Assembly (NCBI RefSeq): GCF_029203305.1
Contig: NC_089462.1
Span: 2,046,001 to 2,110,000 of the forward strand
Length of the DNA stretch: 64,000 nucleotides
Reading direction: 5' to 3'
DNA from: Yamadazyma tenuis
Lineage: Eukaryota > Ascomycota > Pichiomycetes > Serinales > Debaryomycetaceae
Shown: positions 1-10,158 of the stretch, piece by piece
Numbering within the stretch: the first letter of the stretch is position 1
Layout: the number at the start of each line of letters is the position of its first letter
The notes under the pieces: model-generated
The model's database searches: none
Seen by the model: only the letters and a program-made list of their open reading frames with translations
Told to the model about the DNA's origin: nothing
Translations under genes and position numbers: made by a program

Positions 1-75
1 CGGAGTTGCACCTACTGCCGAGGTCCACTACCGATTCGGCCGATATACGCATAAGTTACATAATATACACTAATG

Positions 76-3000
76 TTAATGTGATTTGGTCAGGAGCTGG
101 AACACCAATTGAAGTCCAGGAACAGTGGGGTTGGCCATGGAGAAGATCAAAGACTGCAGATTGACCATTCGGATGCCTTTTCCTACTGTTACCTGGATGA
201 GCCGGTTGGTACCTTTGACAAAGTCACTGATGGACCATACTTCAATGGCCTCTTCACACACAATGAAGAGATGGTTGTCCTGGAATCCTATGGAGCGAGC
301 CTTGTAGTCAAAACGAAGCATTGAGAACCGCGAGAGCTTTCCATGCTTGTTGATGAACACCGCACACTCGTTATATACCAAGAGGAACTCCGAGTTGTTA
401 TTGAGCTTGAACATCCCCATGGGCTTGGAGCTGGTGCCATAGATGGCTCTCCGTATGTTGTCGATCTCAGGGGCATTTGGGGTGGTTGGGAGTGATCTTC
501 GGGAATAAACGTCGATCTTTTTGGTCAGTGAATCCAAATTAGGAATCTCAGGGACCGATCTGGGGAGGAGCTTATCGAGTTCAAGAATTTCGATTCCTTT
601 ACTGGTGTAGACAGCAAATGAGCTGTTGAAGATGGAGATTCCAAAACACTCGGCTTGCACGTAGAACTTCTTCACCACTTTAAAGGCACTAAAAATTCCG
701 TCATTGTCGGTTTCTGGTACACAAACCTTGAAGTTGGTGGCTCCAGAAGAGTTTCCCTTCTTCTTGGCATAGAAAAGCATCGTGATCTCTCGGTGCTTGT
801 CCACCTCAAAAAACGAAACCGCATCACTTGATAAGGCTACACTACTTACAGTATCCCTTCTGCCGTAGTAGTAGTTGATCAAAACGTCTAACGGGTAATA
901 TCTCAAGCTGTTATTGCTCAACATTATCACCAAGTTGATCTTTGGAAGAACCGATATCTTGGTGGTGTCACTAATCAGTACCACCCGCTTCCAACCATGG
1001 ACCATGTCACTGCAGTACACTCCACTGCTAGTTCCAACGAAGAAGAAATTGGTGCTGTTATAGGCAAAGCTCGCCGAGGACCTAACGGTACTGAAAACAA
1101 CATGTTTGGATGTATTACTGAACGAATAAAGGTCGCCAGTATACCCCAAACTATTCATGATGCTTAGAGAGTTTGTCGACATTTTTTCGATGGGGTCATT
1201 TGGACTCAACGACTGCAACTTGGTGACCCTGTTGGATTCTTCGTAGGCAAAGCACGTGTTTGATATGAGCTTCAAGTTGTATGGTTCGACTTTGTTCAAC
1301 CGTGAACACAAGTTTGAACGGGCGTCCATTAAATGGTTTACCCAAATGGTTCTATCTCTTTCTGTTTTTGTAGAAAACACAAAGGAATTGTTTTTTCCAT
1401 GACCTGCGTGTCTTACCTTGAAAGGATATATGGAAGGGTCTTCTTGGTCGACAAGAAGTTCATGTCTGGGGTACGCTTGTTGTGGCAGCAGAGTAAGAGT
1501 CTTTGTGATTGAATTCAACTCAATTGTAGGAGATTCCTTTTCCCTCACTTCTACCAATAAAAACTCCACTGGGATAGGATTCTCTACTACCCTATATTGG
1601 GCCATAGGGCTTTTGCTATTTTTGATTCTGTCTGTTATAAGCATGTAATTGTCCAAAAGAATTATTTGATTTAGGGAAGAATTGATCCTCAAGTCACCTT
1701 TTCTTGTCAAATCTCCTCTATAGATGAGCCTTCTATTTTCTGATCCAATGTTGAGGTTCGGCTTTGCAACATTGCTCTTCCATACAAGCTGTTGCAGAAT
1801 CCGTTTAAGGCAGTGGATGTTATCGGCATGGCTCTTCATCTCGTTCACTCTGGCAGCAGTTCTTTTAATACCATTTACAGCCTTCATTAAAGCAGCATAG
1901 TCGGAATCGGTCTCATCAAACTGCGACACGATATCAGATAACTGTAAAGGTAGCTGCTGGTAACGAGAGTTAAACGTGCTCATAAATAAGAGAGGGCCAT
2001 TGACTTTGAGTTCTTTAACTCGAGTCATTTTCCTAACATTAACATCGACCCATTGTTTGATAACAGGGGTATTCAATAGTTCCTCTATCATTGGAACCGT
2101 ACTCATGTATTTCAAGAGGGCTGGTTTGACCACTTGAGACCAGTTGTAGTATATGTTACCGATATCGACGATATCCTTTATGAATTTCCCGTTTGAGATC
2201 AAAATCTTGAGTAAGGGTTCGAAGAGAGACTTTTGATGTATTTGAAGCAATTCCTTCCCGGGATTTATAACGTCATCATCGAACTTTCCCATCAGTACGA
2301 TCTGCTGAGATCCTATGAGAGTTCGAACCGCTTTGACAAAATCGGGGCCCACTACCTCAACAAAGCACTTCGCCCTTTGAATGAAGGTTTGTTCGTATCT
2401 CAACAAATCGAACAATAACGACTGCTTCTTGGACACATCTTTATCGTATTGTTTCAAGTCGTCAGCTGTCAATTTCCAATGAGAAGCCCAGTCTTCTCCC
2501 AACACTATTTCATTGATATCCGTGTTTCTGAACTTCGCTTCATAGTCGAGAACTCTATTGAGGTAGCACTGTGAGGAAAAACACCTCAACTTGACATCAC
2601 CAAGTTTAAGCTCATTCTCATGTTTGTGATCTCGACTATTACAGTAACAACTAGTGAGATCCACTAACACACCACTGACATGGACTCCTTCATAAAGAAT
2701 TACGCCGGGGTTCGATTTGGTGGGTTTTCCGTCATCTGGAATCCCCACGGGATTGGGTAAAGCCTTTTCACCATCTTCGTTGGGTAGAGTTCCATAGTCA
2801 AAGGCGATGGCCCCTGCCGACACCAAGCTCAGTACAATCTGATCCACGTTAGGGCCAATGGTATCGAGCGGAACGTCTCTTTTGTGGTACACCAACAACT
2901 TGATCAAGGCCCTCTTGAACTCCTTTTTCAGAATAAGCTGGTCGTGGATCCACATCCGTAGCTTCAAGCACCACGAAAACACATCGCTTAAGCACCACAC

Positions 3001-4065
3001 GTTTGGGCACTCGGAGAAATGGCGGCTCACGAGTGAAGACGACGAGAACGGTAACTTGGGGAGATCTAGCGGTACGGGAGGAAGGTCCTCATTCTTTTTC
3101 CTTGTTCCCATCCTAACGAGTCCTTCTTCATCAAAATAGGTATTTCCCTTCACAAACGAGATGGCCGAGTTCAAGGTCATCCGCTTCGTGGGCGACCCAT
3201 CAGTAGACTCTTCTTTGGTGATGGCAGAAGGTAAGTCTGGCAAAATCGAGTAGTCAAAAAATCCGGTAGTAGGAGACTCTTCGGGCTCCGATTCATAGTC
3301 AGAATCATGAATGGGCTCCCATTCTGGTTCCACTAACTCTTCGTCATTCTCCACAAAACTGTCGTCAAACACCAACTCGTCAGCTGTATCCCGTTGGAAT
3401 CGATCATAGATCAACGACGGAGACCGCCCGTACAACTTTTTTGGAGACGGGGACCGGCTTGCGCGAGGACTACCATAAGTGACGGAATTTGTGCGTATAA
3501 AGCTCTCTTCGCGAGTCACACGGGACACGGGGGTAGAAAAGGTGTTGATGCGTTCTGGAGACGGGGTCCGGCGTTGCCGCCCATTAGCACTTAGACTGGG
3601 GATTCCAAGGAAAGGAATTTTGGTGGGTGTTGTGGTAGATTGGTCCAAAATCTCTGCTTTTCGGCTTGGTGTGAACGTCGTTTGCCAGGGATCTCGCGAT
3701 GGTGACATGGGCTCCATATCCACCGGACTCTCGATAAAAGCTGGGTCCTGGACCGGGTACGGTGGAGATCTTTCAAAAGTCTCGTATCCCATCGGATCAT
3801 AGTTTGTGACATTTGGATCATATTCGGGCAACTCCTTGGGCCCCATAGGGCGATACAGACCTCCTTCTAGGCCCACTGGTTGGAACACATGGTTATCATA
3901 TGCCTCTGAAATACCAATGGCGGGAGTCGAAATGTGGAGGATTGAAGGAGACGCCGAAGGGGCAAACTCAGCGTTTTCAGGCCCATTAGGTTGGGGGAAA
4001 GCCGGCGGCGGTTTGCGACGCAACGACTTGCGTGAGGGGGTTGTATGGGGACTGTCACCTGACAT
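76..4065 (-). CDS. Rho1 guanine-nucleotide exchange factor, ROM2/TUS1 family
   Basis: This 1329-residue protein has the layout of fungal Rho1 activators of the cell-wall integrity pathway. Residues 1-340 are Ser/Pro-rich and probably disordered, with many SP/TP sites. A DEP-like segment (about 345-430, WIHDQLILKKEF region) follows. Next come a divergent DH exchange domain (about 540-745), a PH domain (about 775-910) and a C-terminal CNH (citron homology) beta-propeller (about 965-1290). The family loads GTP onto Rho1 at the bud site and plasma membrane. The DH start (FDLLRYEQTFIQRAKCF) differs from the usual Rom2 form, so a TUS1-type assignment is at least as likely as ROM2 and I give no symbol. 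The start is the ATG read from 4065 downward. It is divergent from HIF1 (117 bp between the ATGs). The stop codon is 75 bp from the window edge, so the gene is complete. Confidence 0.85.
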   Translation of the reverse strand: MSGDSPHTTPSRKSLRRKPPPAFPQPNGPENAEFAPSASPSILHISTPAIGISEAYDNHVFQPVGLEGGLYRPMGPKELPEYDPNVTNYDPMGYETFERSPPYPVQDPAFIESPVDMEPMSPSRDPWQTTFTPSRKAEILDQSTTTPTKIPFLGIPSLSANGRQRRTPSPERINTFSTPVSRVTREESFIRTNSVTYGSPRASRSPSPKKLYGRSPSLIYDRFQRDTADELVFDDSFVENDEELVEPEWEPIHDSDYESEPEESPTTGFFDYSILPDLPSAITKEESTDGSPTKRMTLNSAISFVKGNTYFDEEGLVRMGTRKKNEDLPPVPLDLPKLPFSSSSLVSRHFSECPNVWCLSDVFSWCLKLRMWIHDQLILKKEFKRALIKLLVYHKRDVPLDTIGPNVDQIVLSLVSAGAIAFDYGTLPNEDGEKALPNPVGIPDDGKPTKSNPGVILYEGVHVSGVLVDLTSCYCNSRDHKHENELKLGDVKLRCFSSQCYLNRVLDYEAKFRNTDINEIVLGEDWASHWKLTADDLKQYDKDVSKKQSLLFDLLRYEQTFIQRAKCFVEVVGPDFVKAVRTLIGSQQIVLMGKFDDDVINPGKELLQIHQKSLFEPLLKILISNGKFIKDIVDIGNIYYNWSQVVKPALLKYMSTVPMIEELLNTPVIKQWVDVNVRKMTRVKELKVNGPLLFMSTFNSRYQQLPLQLSDIVSQFDETDSDYAALMKAVNGIKRTAARVNEMKSHADNIHCLKRILQQLVWKSNVAKPNLNIGSENRRLIYRGDLTRKGDLRINSSLNQIILLDNYMLITDRIKNSKSPMAQYRVVENPIPVEFLLVEVREKESPTIELNSITKTLTLLPQQAYPRHELLVDQEDPSIYPFKVRHAGHGKNNSFVFSTKTERDRTIWVNHLMDARSNLCSRLNKVEPYNLKLISNTCFAYEESNRVTKLQSLSPNDPIEKMSTNSLSIMNSLGYTGDLYSFSNTSKHVVFSTVRSSASFAYNSTNFFFVGTSSGVYCSDMVHGWKRVVLISDTTKISVLPKINLVIMLSNNSLRYYPLDVLINYYYGRRDTVSSVALSSDAVSFFEVDKHREITMLFYAKKKGNSSGATNFKVCVPETDNDGIFSAFKVVKKFYVQAECFGISIFNSSFAVYTSKGIEILELDKLLPRSVPEIPNLDSLTKKIDVYSRRSLPTTPNAPEIDNIRRAIYGTSSKPMGMFKLNNNSEFLLVYNECAVFINKHGKLSRFSMLRFDYKARSIGFQDNHLFIVCEEAIEVWSISDFVKGTNRLIQVTVGKGIRMVNLQSLIFSMANPTVPGLQLVFQLLTKSH

Positions 4066-4182
4066 GTCCGGGAGTAATCGATAATCAATTTATGGTGGAT
4101 GGGATTAGTGAGCCGCTACCGAATCGCAAGTCGCACTTCTTTATACGCGTTTTTTTGTCGCAGCAAACACCAACAGTAAAAC

Positions 4183-5304
4183 ATGGCATATTCCGAACAA
4201 GTGGAGAAATTACTTCGACTGGCGGCGCAAGCGTTGGGTCAGAAAGACTACGAGACAGCGGTAGATATGTTTGGCCAGGCGTGTGGTTTGAACCAGGAAG
4301 AAACCGGTGAAATGGACCCGGATTTGTTTCTTCTCTACGGTAAAGCTCTTTATGAGAGTGGAGTCAGTAAAAGTGACGTGTTGGGCGGAGAGCAGATCAC
4401 CAACGAGAAGATTGAAGAACTGAAGAGTTCTGTGGCGGGCGAGGAGGATGAAAAGGACGGGAATTTCCAGTTCAATTCTTTAGCAGCAGATATTGAAGAA
4501 GATGAGGATGAAGATGAAGGAGAAGTGGCAGAGGACGACGGAGAAGAAGAGGAAGGGGACGAAGGAGAGAGAGCGGAGGGCGCCAGCGAGGAAGAAGAAA
4601 AATCCGACTTGGAGTTGGCATGGGATATTCTTGAGGTTTCCAGAGGCCTCTTCGAGAAGAGACTAGAAGACAACCATCACCTTAAAGTTGGGCTCACGAT
4701 TCCATATCTCGAGTCGGACAAACAGGAGCCTTCTAACCAGTTTGTCAAAACCTTGAAGCTGTTATCGGAGGTATATGATCTTTTAGGTGAAGTATCTTTG
4801 GAGTCCGAGCATTTCCAGCAGGCTGCAAACGATCTCGAAAAGTGTCTTGACATGAGGACTCAATTGTACGACAAAAGCCTCTCACCTCTTGTGGGAGAAT
4901 CACACTTCAAGCTCTCGTTGGCATTGGAGTTCTGTCTCGAAGATGAAGCTGCTAAGGATAAGGCGAGAGACCATATCAAAGCAGCTATCATCATTCTCAA
5001 TAACGACTCAGAAAAACACCCCAACAAAAAAACAGACAACGATGACATCGTGCAGAGCTTACGTGACCGATATGATGAGATTGACGGCACGGCTGAAGCA
5101 GCCATCGATCAACAGAAACAAGCCCTTATGGAAGGTCTCATGGGGAAGCTGTCCGGAGCCAACCTCATCAGTGCGCTTTCAGGAGCCGGTGCTCCCGGTG
5201 GCAGTGCTGCTGCCTCCCAGCCCACGGTGAACGACCTCTCGGGAATGGTGAAGAAACGTAAACCCAAGCCCAAGGATGGTAACGCCAAACGGGTCAAACA
5301 ATAG
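4183..5304 (+). CDS. HIF1: Histone chaperone of the SHNi-TPR (NASP/Hif1/Sim3) family
   Basis: This 373-residue protein begins with a TPR-like helix pair (residues 5-60, EQVEKLLR...AQALGQKDYETAVDMF). A long acidic Glu/Asp-rich insert (about 95-145) interrupts a TPR, which is the hallmark of SHNi-TPR histone chaperones. TPR helices resume at about 150-265. The C-terminus is strongly basic (KKRKPKPKDGNAKRVKQ), consistent with a nuclear localisation signal. Family members bind H3-H4 and work with the Hat1/Hat2 acetyltransferase. The acidic insert is the likely histone-contacting part. The start is the first ATG, 117 bp from the divergent Rho-GEF start. One CTG codon in the first helix (codon 13) is translated Leu by the standard code but is probably Ser here. 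Confidence 0.88.
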   Translation: MAYSEQVEKLLRLAAQALGQKDYETAVDMFGQACGLNQEETGEMDPDLFLLYGKALYESGVSKSDVLGGEQITNEKIEELKSSVAGEEDEKDGNFQFNSLAADIEEDEDEDEGEVAEDDGEEEEGDEGERAEGASEEEEKSDLELAWDILEVSRGLFEKRLEDNHHLKVGLTIPYLESDKQEPSNQFVKTLKLLSEVYDLLGEVSLESEHFQQAANDLEKCLDMRTQLYDKSLSPLVGESHFKLSLALEFCLEDEAAKDKARDHIKAAIIILNNDSEKHPNKKTDNDDIVQSLRDRYDEIDGTAEAAIDQQKQALMEGLMGKLSGANLISALSGAGAPGGSAAASQPTVNDLSGMVKKRKPKPKDGNAKRVKQ

Positions 5305-5446
5305 TGTATTGCAATTTTATAGTTAATGAGACTTCGCAACCAAGGGGAAAAAAAACTCTAAAACGCTTGACAGTTTAAAACTTCCACCTCATTGGACTAG
5401 AACCCAACCGTTGCTTCTATTTCATCTCAGCGTGATAAAAAGGCAA

Positions 5447-5989
5447 ATGTCTACATCTCTGACTATAGAGCATGCCCGAAAAGGGCCGAGCAAATCTAGA
5501 AGACGGAAGAAAAGAAGAACTGAAGATATCTCATCCTCTTCCTCATCGTCCTCATCTGAAGATGAGGAAGAAATACAACCCAACTCCGATAGCCCCAATG
5601 AAGTTAAAACTCCCCAATCGGACCTCAAGCCACGTGCCGACCCCGATATCGCTGCATTGGACGAACTTCAAACCGCCATTCAAGCCCGTTTGAAACAGGT
5701 ACCCTTCACTGACCAAAACGCCAAAGCCTCTAGAACAGACCCAACCATCCAGGCGCAGGAGGATCTAGTCACAAAGCATTCCAAAGAACGTGACGAGCTT
5801 GATAAGAAGTTTTTGCAACTCATGGCCCAGCGGTTTGGTGATGATTTAGATGAAGCTAGAAAAAAGCCCGATTTTAATGCCGACTCATTGGTGATAATGG
5901 CACAAACCCTTCAATCAGGAAGCAATATTTTTGATAGTGATGAGATTCATGAGTTGATGCATGAAGGTTCGAGCAGTGCCGGTGATTAA
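5447..5989 (+). CDS. RSA3: Ribosome assembly protein Rsa3
   Basis: This is a 180-residue nucleolar protein. The N-terminus carries a basic SRRRKKRRTEDISSSS stretch followed by acidic DEDEE residues, the same order as in yeast Rsa3. The C-terminal conserved part (about residues 110-170) holds LDKKFLQLMAQRFGDDLDEARKKPDF, the Rsa3 signature. Rsa3 works with Dbp6 and other factors on early 60S precursor particles. The frame is open 12 codons further upstream but begins with TTG; the first ATG is at 5447 and gives a normal N-terminus (MSTSLTIEHA). The gene follows HIF1 in the same direction with about 140 bp between them. Confidence 0.88.
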   Translation: MSTSLTIEHARKGPSKSRRRKKRRTEDISSSSSSSSSEDEEEIQPNSDSPNEVKTPQSDLKPRADPDIAALDELQTAIQARLKQVPFTDQNAKASRTDPTIQAQEDLVTKHSKERDELDKKFLQLMAQRFGDDLDEARKKPDFNADSLVIMAQTLQSGSNIFDSDEIHELMHEGSSSAGD

Positions 5990-6219
5990 GTGGTTTTGCA
6001 TTGTATTTGGTTGGATGTATTTTTATAATTAAATAATGAACAAATGAGATCATCGACGAGGCTCCAATACAGTTATGTTTAACACGCCTAAAATTTATTG
6101 AAAGATTTGATGATAGTTCGGGGGAACGAAAAGAATCATAGAGGTATTAGGTGGTATGCCAAACTCTTGATGGACATTCCCCCAGATGAACATGCCAAGA
6201 TTCTTTATAGCAGCGAAGA

Positions 6220-6292
6220 GCCTGGCTAGCTCAATCGGTAGAGCATTTGACTCTTAATCAAAAGGTTGCGGGTTCGATCCCCGCGTCGGGCT
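6220..6292 (+). tRNA. tRNA-Lys, anticodon CUU
   Basis: The 73-nt sequence folds as a full cloverleaf. The 7-bp acceptor (GCCTGGC with GTCGGGC, two G-U pairs) is followed by the D arm with A-box TAGCTCAATCGG. The anticodon arm is TTTGA-CTCTTAA-TCAAA with anticodon CTT in a 7-nt loop. The T arm is GCGGG-TTCGATC-CCCGC, containing B-box GGTTCGATCC. There is no intron, and no CCA is encoded. A T7 run at 6303-6309 is the Pol III terminator. The codon read is AAG. It is the only tRNA gene I can support in the window. Confidence 0.96.
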
Positions 6293-6302
6293 GGCTCTTC
6301 TA

Positions 6303-6309
6303 TTTTTTT
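6303..6309 (+). terminator. Pol III terminator of tRNA-Lys
   Basis: An uninterrupted run of seven T residues lies 10 nt after the tRNA discriminator base, which is the normal RNA polymerase III stop signal. Confidence 0.8.
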
Positions 6310-6480
6310 GGTTGGCTCGCATCTCTCACCCCTAAAAAGAATGTGTGCATCATTGCTCGATGTAGATTTGTTGGATCAATTTCTAGTTATTATTGGTAGT
6401 GTCCTCGAAAAAAGTCTCTAAAGCTCTACGTACCACTTGTTCATCCGCCGTCTTACACACCCAGTGCATTAATAAATATC

Positions 6481-6987
6481 CTAAATGTCGCTATAATAAT
6501 TTAATTTCATCCGTTGTAATAAGAAGTAAAATAGCACCGTGCCAAATGCCACCATCAGAAGCACCACTAACGTGATTCTTTCAACACGCCGCTTCCAAAG
6601 CTTGTTTTTCTTTCTCTGTCGAGCCAATGTCGCTCGTTCTCGTTTTAACTGCTCTTTACGCTTATCTGCTTCTTGGAACTGAGCCCGAGCAGTTTTATAC
6701 GGACGATGCTCCCACGGAACCAAGTCCCCCACAAAGTATGGCTGTAGCATGTCAAGAGCATAGTCAGAATGTGCCACGTCATCAAATGCTTCTGTGGCAT
6801 CAACTCCTCCACAATCAATCATAACTTCAATTCCTCCCGGATGGAGCTCAATGAAGTTGGTGAGATCATAAACCTTGTTGTACACAATCATCCACAAGTC
6901 CTTGGGCTGGCAGTGGGCTTTTACCTGTTCACAGGTATACGACGGTCGGGACATGCCGGTATTGGTGGTATAGTTTTTACTAGTCAT
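6481..6987 (-). CDS. Membrane-anchored cytochrome b5-like heme protein
   Basis: This 168-residue protein has an N-terminal cytochrome b5 fold. The first heme ligand lies in ELHPGGIEVM and the second in DVAHSDYAL. The heme domain is followed by a highly charged, probably helical linker (QEADKRKEQLKRERATLARQRKK). A single membrane span near the C-terminus (VLLMVAFGTVLFYFLL) makes it a tail-anchored protein, presumably of the ER or outer mitochondrial membrane. Ordinary microsomal b5 has about 120-130 residues, so the basic linker is an extension. The start is the ATG read from 6987 (MTSKNYTT); an internal ATG at 6954 (MSRPSYTC) begins right at the b5 domain and is also possible. The frame upstream of 6987 opens only with TTG. 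The redox partner cannot be read from the sequence. Confidence 0.8.
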   Translation of the reverse strand: MTSKNYTTNTGMSRPSYTCEQVKAHCQPKDLWMIVYNKVYDLTNFIELHPGGIEVMIDCGGVDATEAFDDVAHSDYALDMLQPYFVGDLVPWEHRPYKTARAQFQEADKRKEQLKRERATLARQRKKNKLWKRRVERITLVVLLMVAFGTVLFYFLLQRMKLNYYSDI

Positions 6988-7280
6988 CGGGTGGTCAAAA
7001 GTCGGTGAATCATGCAAATAAGGCAGAATAAAGGGGCGCCTATGGATATGCAAAGTAAGGATATTAGGGCGTATTGACTGGAATGTGATGGGTCCCGATG
7101 TAAATATAAATAATGGTAATTGATTCCAACCAAGGAAAAAGCTAATAACAAAGCGAGTGAAAACCTAAAAGTGCGATCGGTTGGGCATACATCTGCTTCA
7201 GGCGCGCGGAACCCTCCCGCTGATTTAAGAACTTTTTGGACACTGATTCACTGTTTCCGAGTCATTTCACTTCCACACCA

Positions 7281-8321
7281 ATGCATCGCTCATCCACCGC
7301 CTTGCCTTCGTCGAAGAAGACCCACTCAGAGAGACACAAACAGATCCTCAAACAGCTCTTGAAAGAGGATGATAATCGCGTGTGTGTCGACTGTAAGACG
7401 TCGGCTCACCCTAGGTGGGCATCTTGGAACTTGGGATGTTTTATATGTATCCGATGCTCAGGAATCCACAGAAGCATGGGCGTCCATATATCCAAGGTTA
7501 AGAGTGTGGACCTAGATGCTTGGACCGATGAACAGGTGGAGCTGATGGTTAGATGGGGGAACAAACGCTGTAATTTGTTCTGGGAATCGAAGTTGCCTGA
7601 GGGCTACGTTCCTGACCAGCTGAAGATTGAAAACTTCATAAGAACAAAGTACGATATGCGTAAGTGGGCTGCATCTGCAACGGTGCCCGACCCCCTGACG
7701 CTCGGAGGAGGAGGCACCACCCCGACCACCACCACTTCTTCCACCCTTCCGCATTCGAAGTCGGTCCAACCATCACACAACTTGCTAGATGACGACTTTG
7801 GTCTGTTCACATCGGCCTCGGTTTCTACTCCAGGGTCGGTTTCTGCTCCGTCGGTGATCAAAAGCACCACTTCAAAACACCCGCCAGTGCCTCCAAAACC
7901 ATCCTCGCCTATTGTGGCCTCTCCTCAGTCGACTGGCGGCAGCATGTCCGGACGCCCAGACTTGAAAAAATCCATTTTGTCATTGTACTCATCTCCCTCA
8001 TCGCTGAACTCCAGTTTTGTACAGCCGCAACAACCACAATATTATCAACAACGTCAACAAACTCCCCAACACACGCCGCCTAAGCAGGTTGACTTAGCCA
8101 CCTCCTTGCAAGGATTGTCTTTCGGAGGCCCTGCTTCGGCTGCTTCTTCTCGCACCTCCACCAACTCTCTGTCACTGGCTGCACAATCGACACCTTCTAC
8201 CCAAGCGCCAGCCGGCTGGAATAACGAGTGGTCAGATATGAGCTCAAACACCCAACCTCCTAGCAACAAAATCCGTACCGACGTCTTAGACGATGACCTT
8301 TTTAAGAACGTGTGGAAGTAA
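7281..8321 (+). CDS. AGE2: ArfGAP for trans-Golgi/endosome traffic, Age2 type
   Basis: This 346-residue protein has an N-terminal ArfGAP zinc finger, C35-x2-C38-x17-C56-x2-C59 (CVDC...CIRC). It is followed by GIHRSMGVHISKVKS, which supplies the arginine finger. The x17 spacing and the HPRWASW block match the Age2/SMAP branch rather than Gcs1. The second half (about 150-346) is Ser/Pro/Thr/Gln-rich and disordered, ending in a short acidic VLDDDLFKNVWK motif that may bind coat or adaptor proteins. Age2 stimulates GTP hydrolysis on Arf1/2 for transport out of the trans-Golgi. The start is the first ATG (7281); the frame runs 15 codons further upstream only from a TTG. Codon CTG at 7542-7544 is at a position often Ser in fungal ArfGAPs. 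Confidence 0.87.
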   Translation: MHRSSTALPSSKKTHSERHKQILKQLLKEDDNRVCVDCKTSAHPRWASWNLGCFICIRCSGIHRSMGVHISKVKSVDLDAWTDEQVELMVRWGNKRCNLFWESKLPEGYVPDQLKIENFIRTKYDMRKWAASATVPDPLTLGGGGTTPTTTTSSTLPHSKSVQPSHNLLDDDFGLFTSASVSTPGSVSAPSVIKSTTSKHPPVPPKPSSPIVASPQSTGGSMSGRPDLKKSILSLYSSPSSLNSSFVQPQQPQYYQQRQQTPQHTPPKQVDLATSLQGLSFGGPASAASSRTSTNSLSLAAQSTPSTQAPAGWNNEWSDMSSNTQPPSNKIRTDVLDDDLFKNVWK

Positions 8322-8414
8322 CCAATAGAAACGGCACATTTGGGCCTATTTGGGTCTATGGCCTTTACTCACATTTGAGTGACATCTTTATTAATACACA
8401 CCAATTCTAAATAT

Positions 8415-9335
8415 TTAGTGTCCTCCGGTTGTTGGTAAACCAATAGACACTTTGAACGAGTCGTAGATCAACCACTGGAACCCAGTCAATGTTCCGATCA
8501 TGGCAATTCTCACGGGTAACCCGTTCCAGAGCCCACCAAACCCAATCTTTGAATAGATTCTCAGAACTGCTTGTCCCACCGACTCGGTTGGCTTCTTCTC
8601 CGAGTTGATCTTCGACACCATCACGTCGGCAGGGTGTGATACAATAGCACAGAAAATACCGGCAATGTAACCTCCCAAAAACGACACTCCGGTTTGTTGG
8701 ACTGGAGTATAAGAAGACACCGGTTTACCCAAATATAAGTATATCTGTTCAACCGTCTTCTCAAAACTGGCAAACTTCACCATGGTGTAAGGGATTTGTC
8801 TGAACCACAAAGGCGTCAATCCTTTGTACAACCCGGCAATTCCTTCGGCAGCAGTGATTTTCTTCCAGCCATCTACAACCGAAGTAGCGTACGGTGGAAT
8901 GGTGGTTTGGGTCTTAACCTTGATGGTTTCAAATGGACACAACGCAATATCGGCAATGAACTCTGCCAGAGCAGATGCTGCCAAATACACCCCGGTCTTA
9001 TACTTATCGGCATACTCTTTTCCCACCACGTCGGAGTAGGTCTTCTTAAAGTATTCGTAGAACCCGTACTTTCCGGCTCCTTGAAACGAGTAGCCCACAA
9101 ACGTAGCACCAACCCCGGTGAAAATAGAGTCTCCTTTGGTTCTGAGGATCGTCTTCCAACCTTGCACGTTCGAGGTGTACAAACTAGAATCCACTTGACG
9201 ACGGCATTTAACAAGGTCCAAGGGGGTCACAGCAGAGTGGGTGGGACCACAAGCAATGAGACCACCAATTGCACCAGCGGCGTAGTACTCCTTGCTGTAC
9301 AACTGAATTCCTGGTTTCTTTCCAATATCTGACAT
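8415..9335 (-). CDS. MIR1: Mitochondrial phosphate carrier
   Basis: This 306-residue inner-membrane carrier has three repeats with the phosphate-carrier signatures [26 protein letters not shown] and [11 protein letters not shown]. The N-terminus [20 protein letters not shown] is typical of Mir1. It imports phosphate together with a proton (or exchanges it for hydroxide) for ATP synthesis. Length equals that of known Mir1 proteins (about 310 residues). The start is the ATG read from 9335 (MSDIGKKPG); a TTG two codons earlier is not a plausible start. Confidence 0.95.
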   Translation of the reverse strand: MSDIGKKPGIQLYSKEYYAAGAIGGLIACGPTHSAVTPLDLVKCRRQVDSSLYTSNVQGWKTILRTKGDSIFTGVGATFVGYSFQGAGKYGFYEYFKKTYSDVVGKEYADKYKTGVYLAASALAEFIADIALCPFETIKVKTQTTIPPYATSVVDGWKKITAAEGIAGLYKGLTPLWFRQIPYTMVKFASFEKTVEQIYLYLGKPVSSYTPVQQTGVSFLGGYIAGIFCAIVSHPADVMVSKINSEKKPTESVGQAVLRIYSKIGFGGLWNGLPVRIAMIGTLTGFQWLIYDSFKVSIGLPTTGGH

Positions 9336-9621
9336 GATCAATTCGTGTTTAGGAAAACAAAAAAAAGGGATTCCTTAAACTTTTATATTAAATTGCTGCC
9401 GATCCTGCCGCAGTGGTTGCGAAAATTTGATATCGGCGATAACCACCGAGCGTGCTGAAATAACGATGGCAAGGGGAAATAGGATCCTAAAAATCCGGCA
9501 AAAATTGCTATTATGTTCTGCTTCTCCGTGTGAATCTGCCTACTAAATCTTGAACAAAGAAATAGTTAATGCTATCAAATATCTAGTTTGGGTGAAATTT
9601 GCGATTTTTATATTAAAACAA

Positions 9622-10158
9622 TTAATCATTTAACTTGGTTACTTCCGCATTTCCATCTAGAGTCGTGAGTTTGTACGAGAAATCAGTGATAGTCATAGGA
9701 ACATTACCGTTTTCGTCAAATTCACTCCAATCATTACCTCGGAGGTCCACACCGTCTATTACCTTTCCTTTCATAGTTTTGCACTGAAACTGGTCCTCAA
9801 GGGAAAAGTCAATTATGATACACCCGTGGGTATGCACATCAAGAATAGGAACAAAGGTATCGTGTTCGGAGTCTTGTAAGGTCAAAGATTGCTCGGTTCT
9901 TTTTAAAATAATGAAAAGGACTCTGCGGCAGTCCTTACACTTAATGGAGAAATTCACTACCCGTGTGGGCTTGTTTACATAAAGCTGTACGTGTTCTGTG
10001 TCAAAACGATTGACCATAATCTGTTTCGGGTGTCTGAATTTGCAAGCTTTACACTCTATGGTGAACCCATAGTCATGAGGGTAATCTTCGTTATCGACGG
10101 GCTCAACGTCGGTACAATTCTCCAAGTTGGCCTTGATGCTTAGGACAGTAGTTCTCAT
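9622..10158 (-). CDS. DUF866 (CXXC zinc-binding, YCR090C-like) protein, divergent copy A
   Basis: This 178-residue protein is of the DUF866 family, eukaryotic proteins folded as two beta domains around a zinc site made of two CxxC pairs. The pairs here are ECKACKF (about residues 35-41) and KCKDCRR (about 73-79). The C-terminus NDWSEFDENGNVPMTITDF matches the family's usual closing motif. The stretch before the second CxxC reads YVNKPTRVVNFSI, where the family normally has a Ser-Arg-Gly-rich segment that copy B (18379-18867) keeps as SGSRGEASFVF. Copy A is therefore the more diverged paralogue. The molecular role of the family is unknown to me. Both copies are on the minus strand and flank the flocculin island. 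Confidence 0.82.
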   Translation of the reverse strand: MRTTVLSIKANLENCTDVEPVDNEDYPHDYGFTIECKACKFRHPKQIMVNRFDTEHVQLYVNKPTRVVNFSIKCKDCRRVLFIILKRTEQSLTLQDSEHDTFVPILDVHTHGCIIIDFSLEDQFQCKTMKGKVIDGVDLRGNDWSEFDENGNVPMTITDFSYKLTTLDGNAEVTKLND

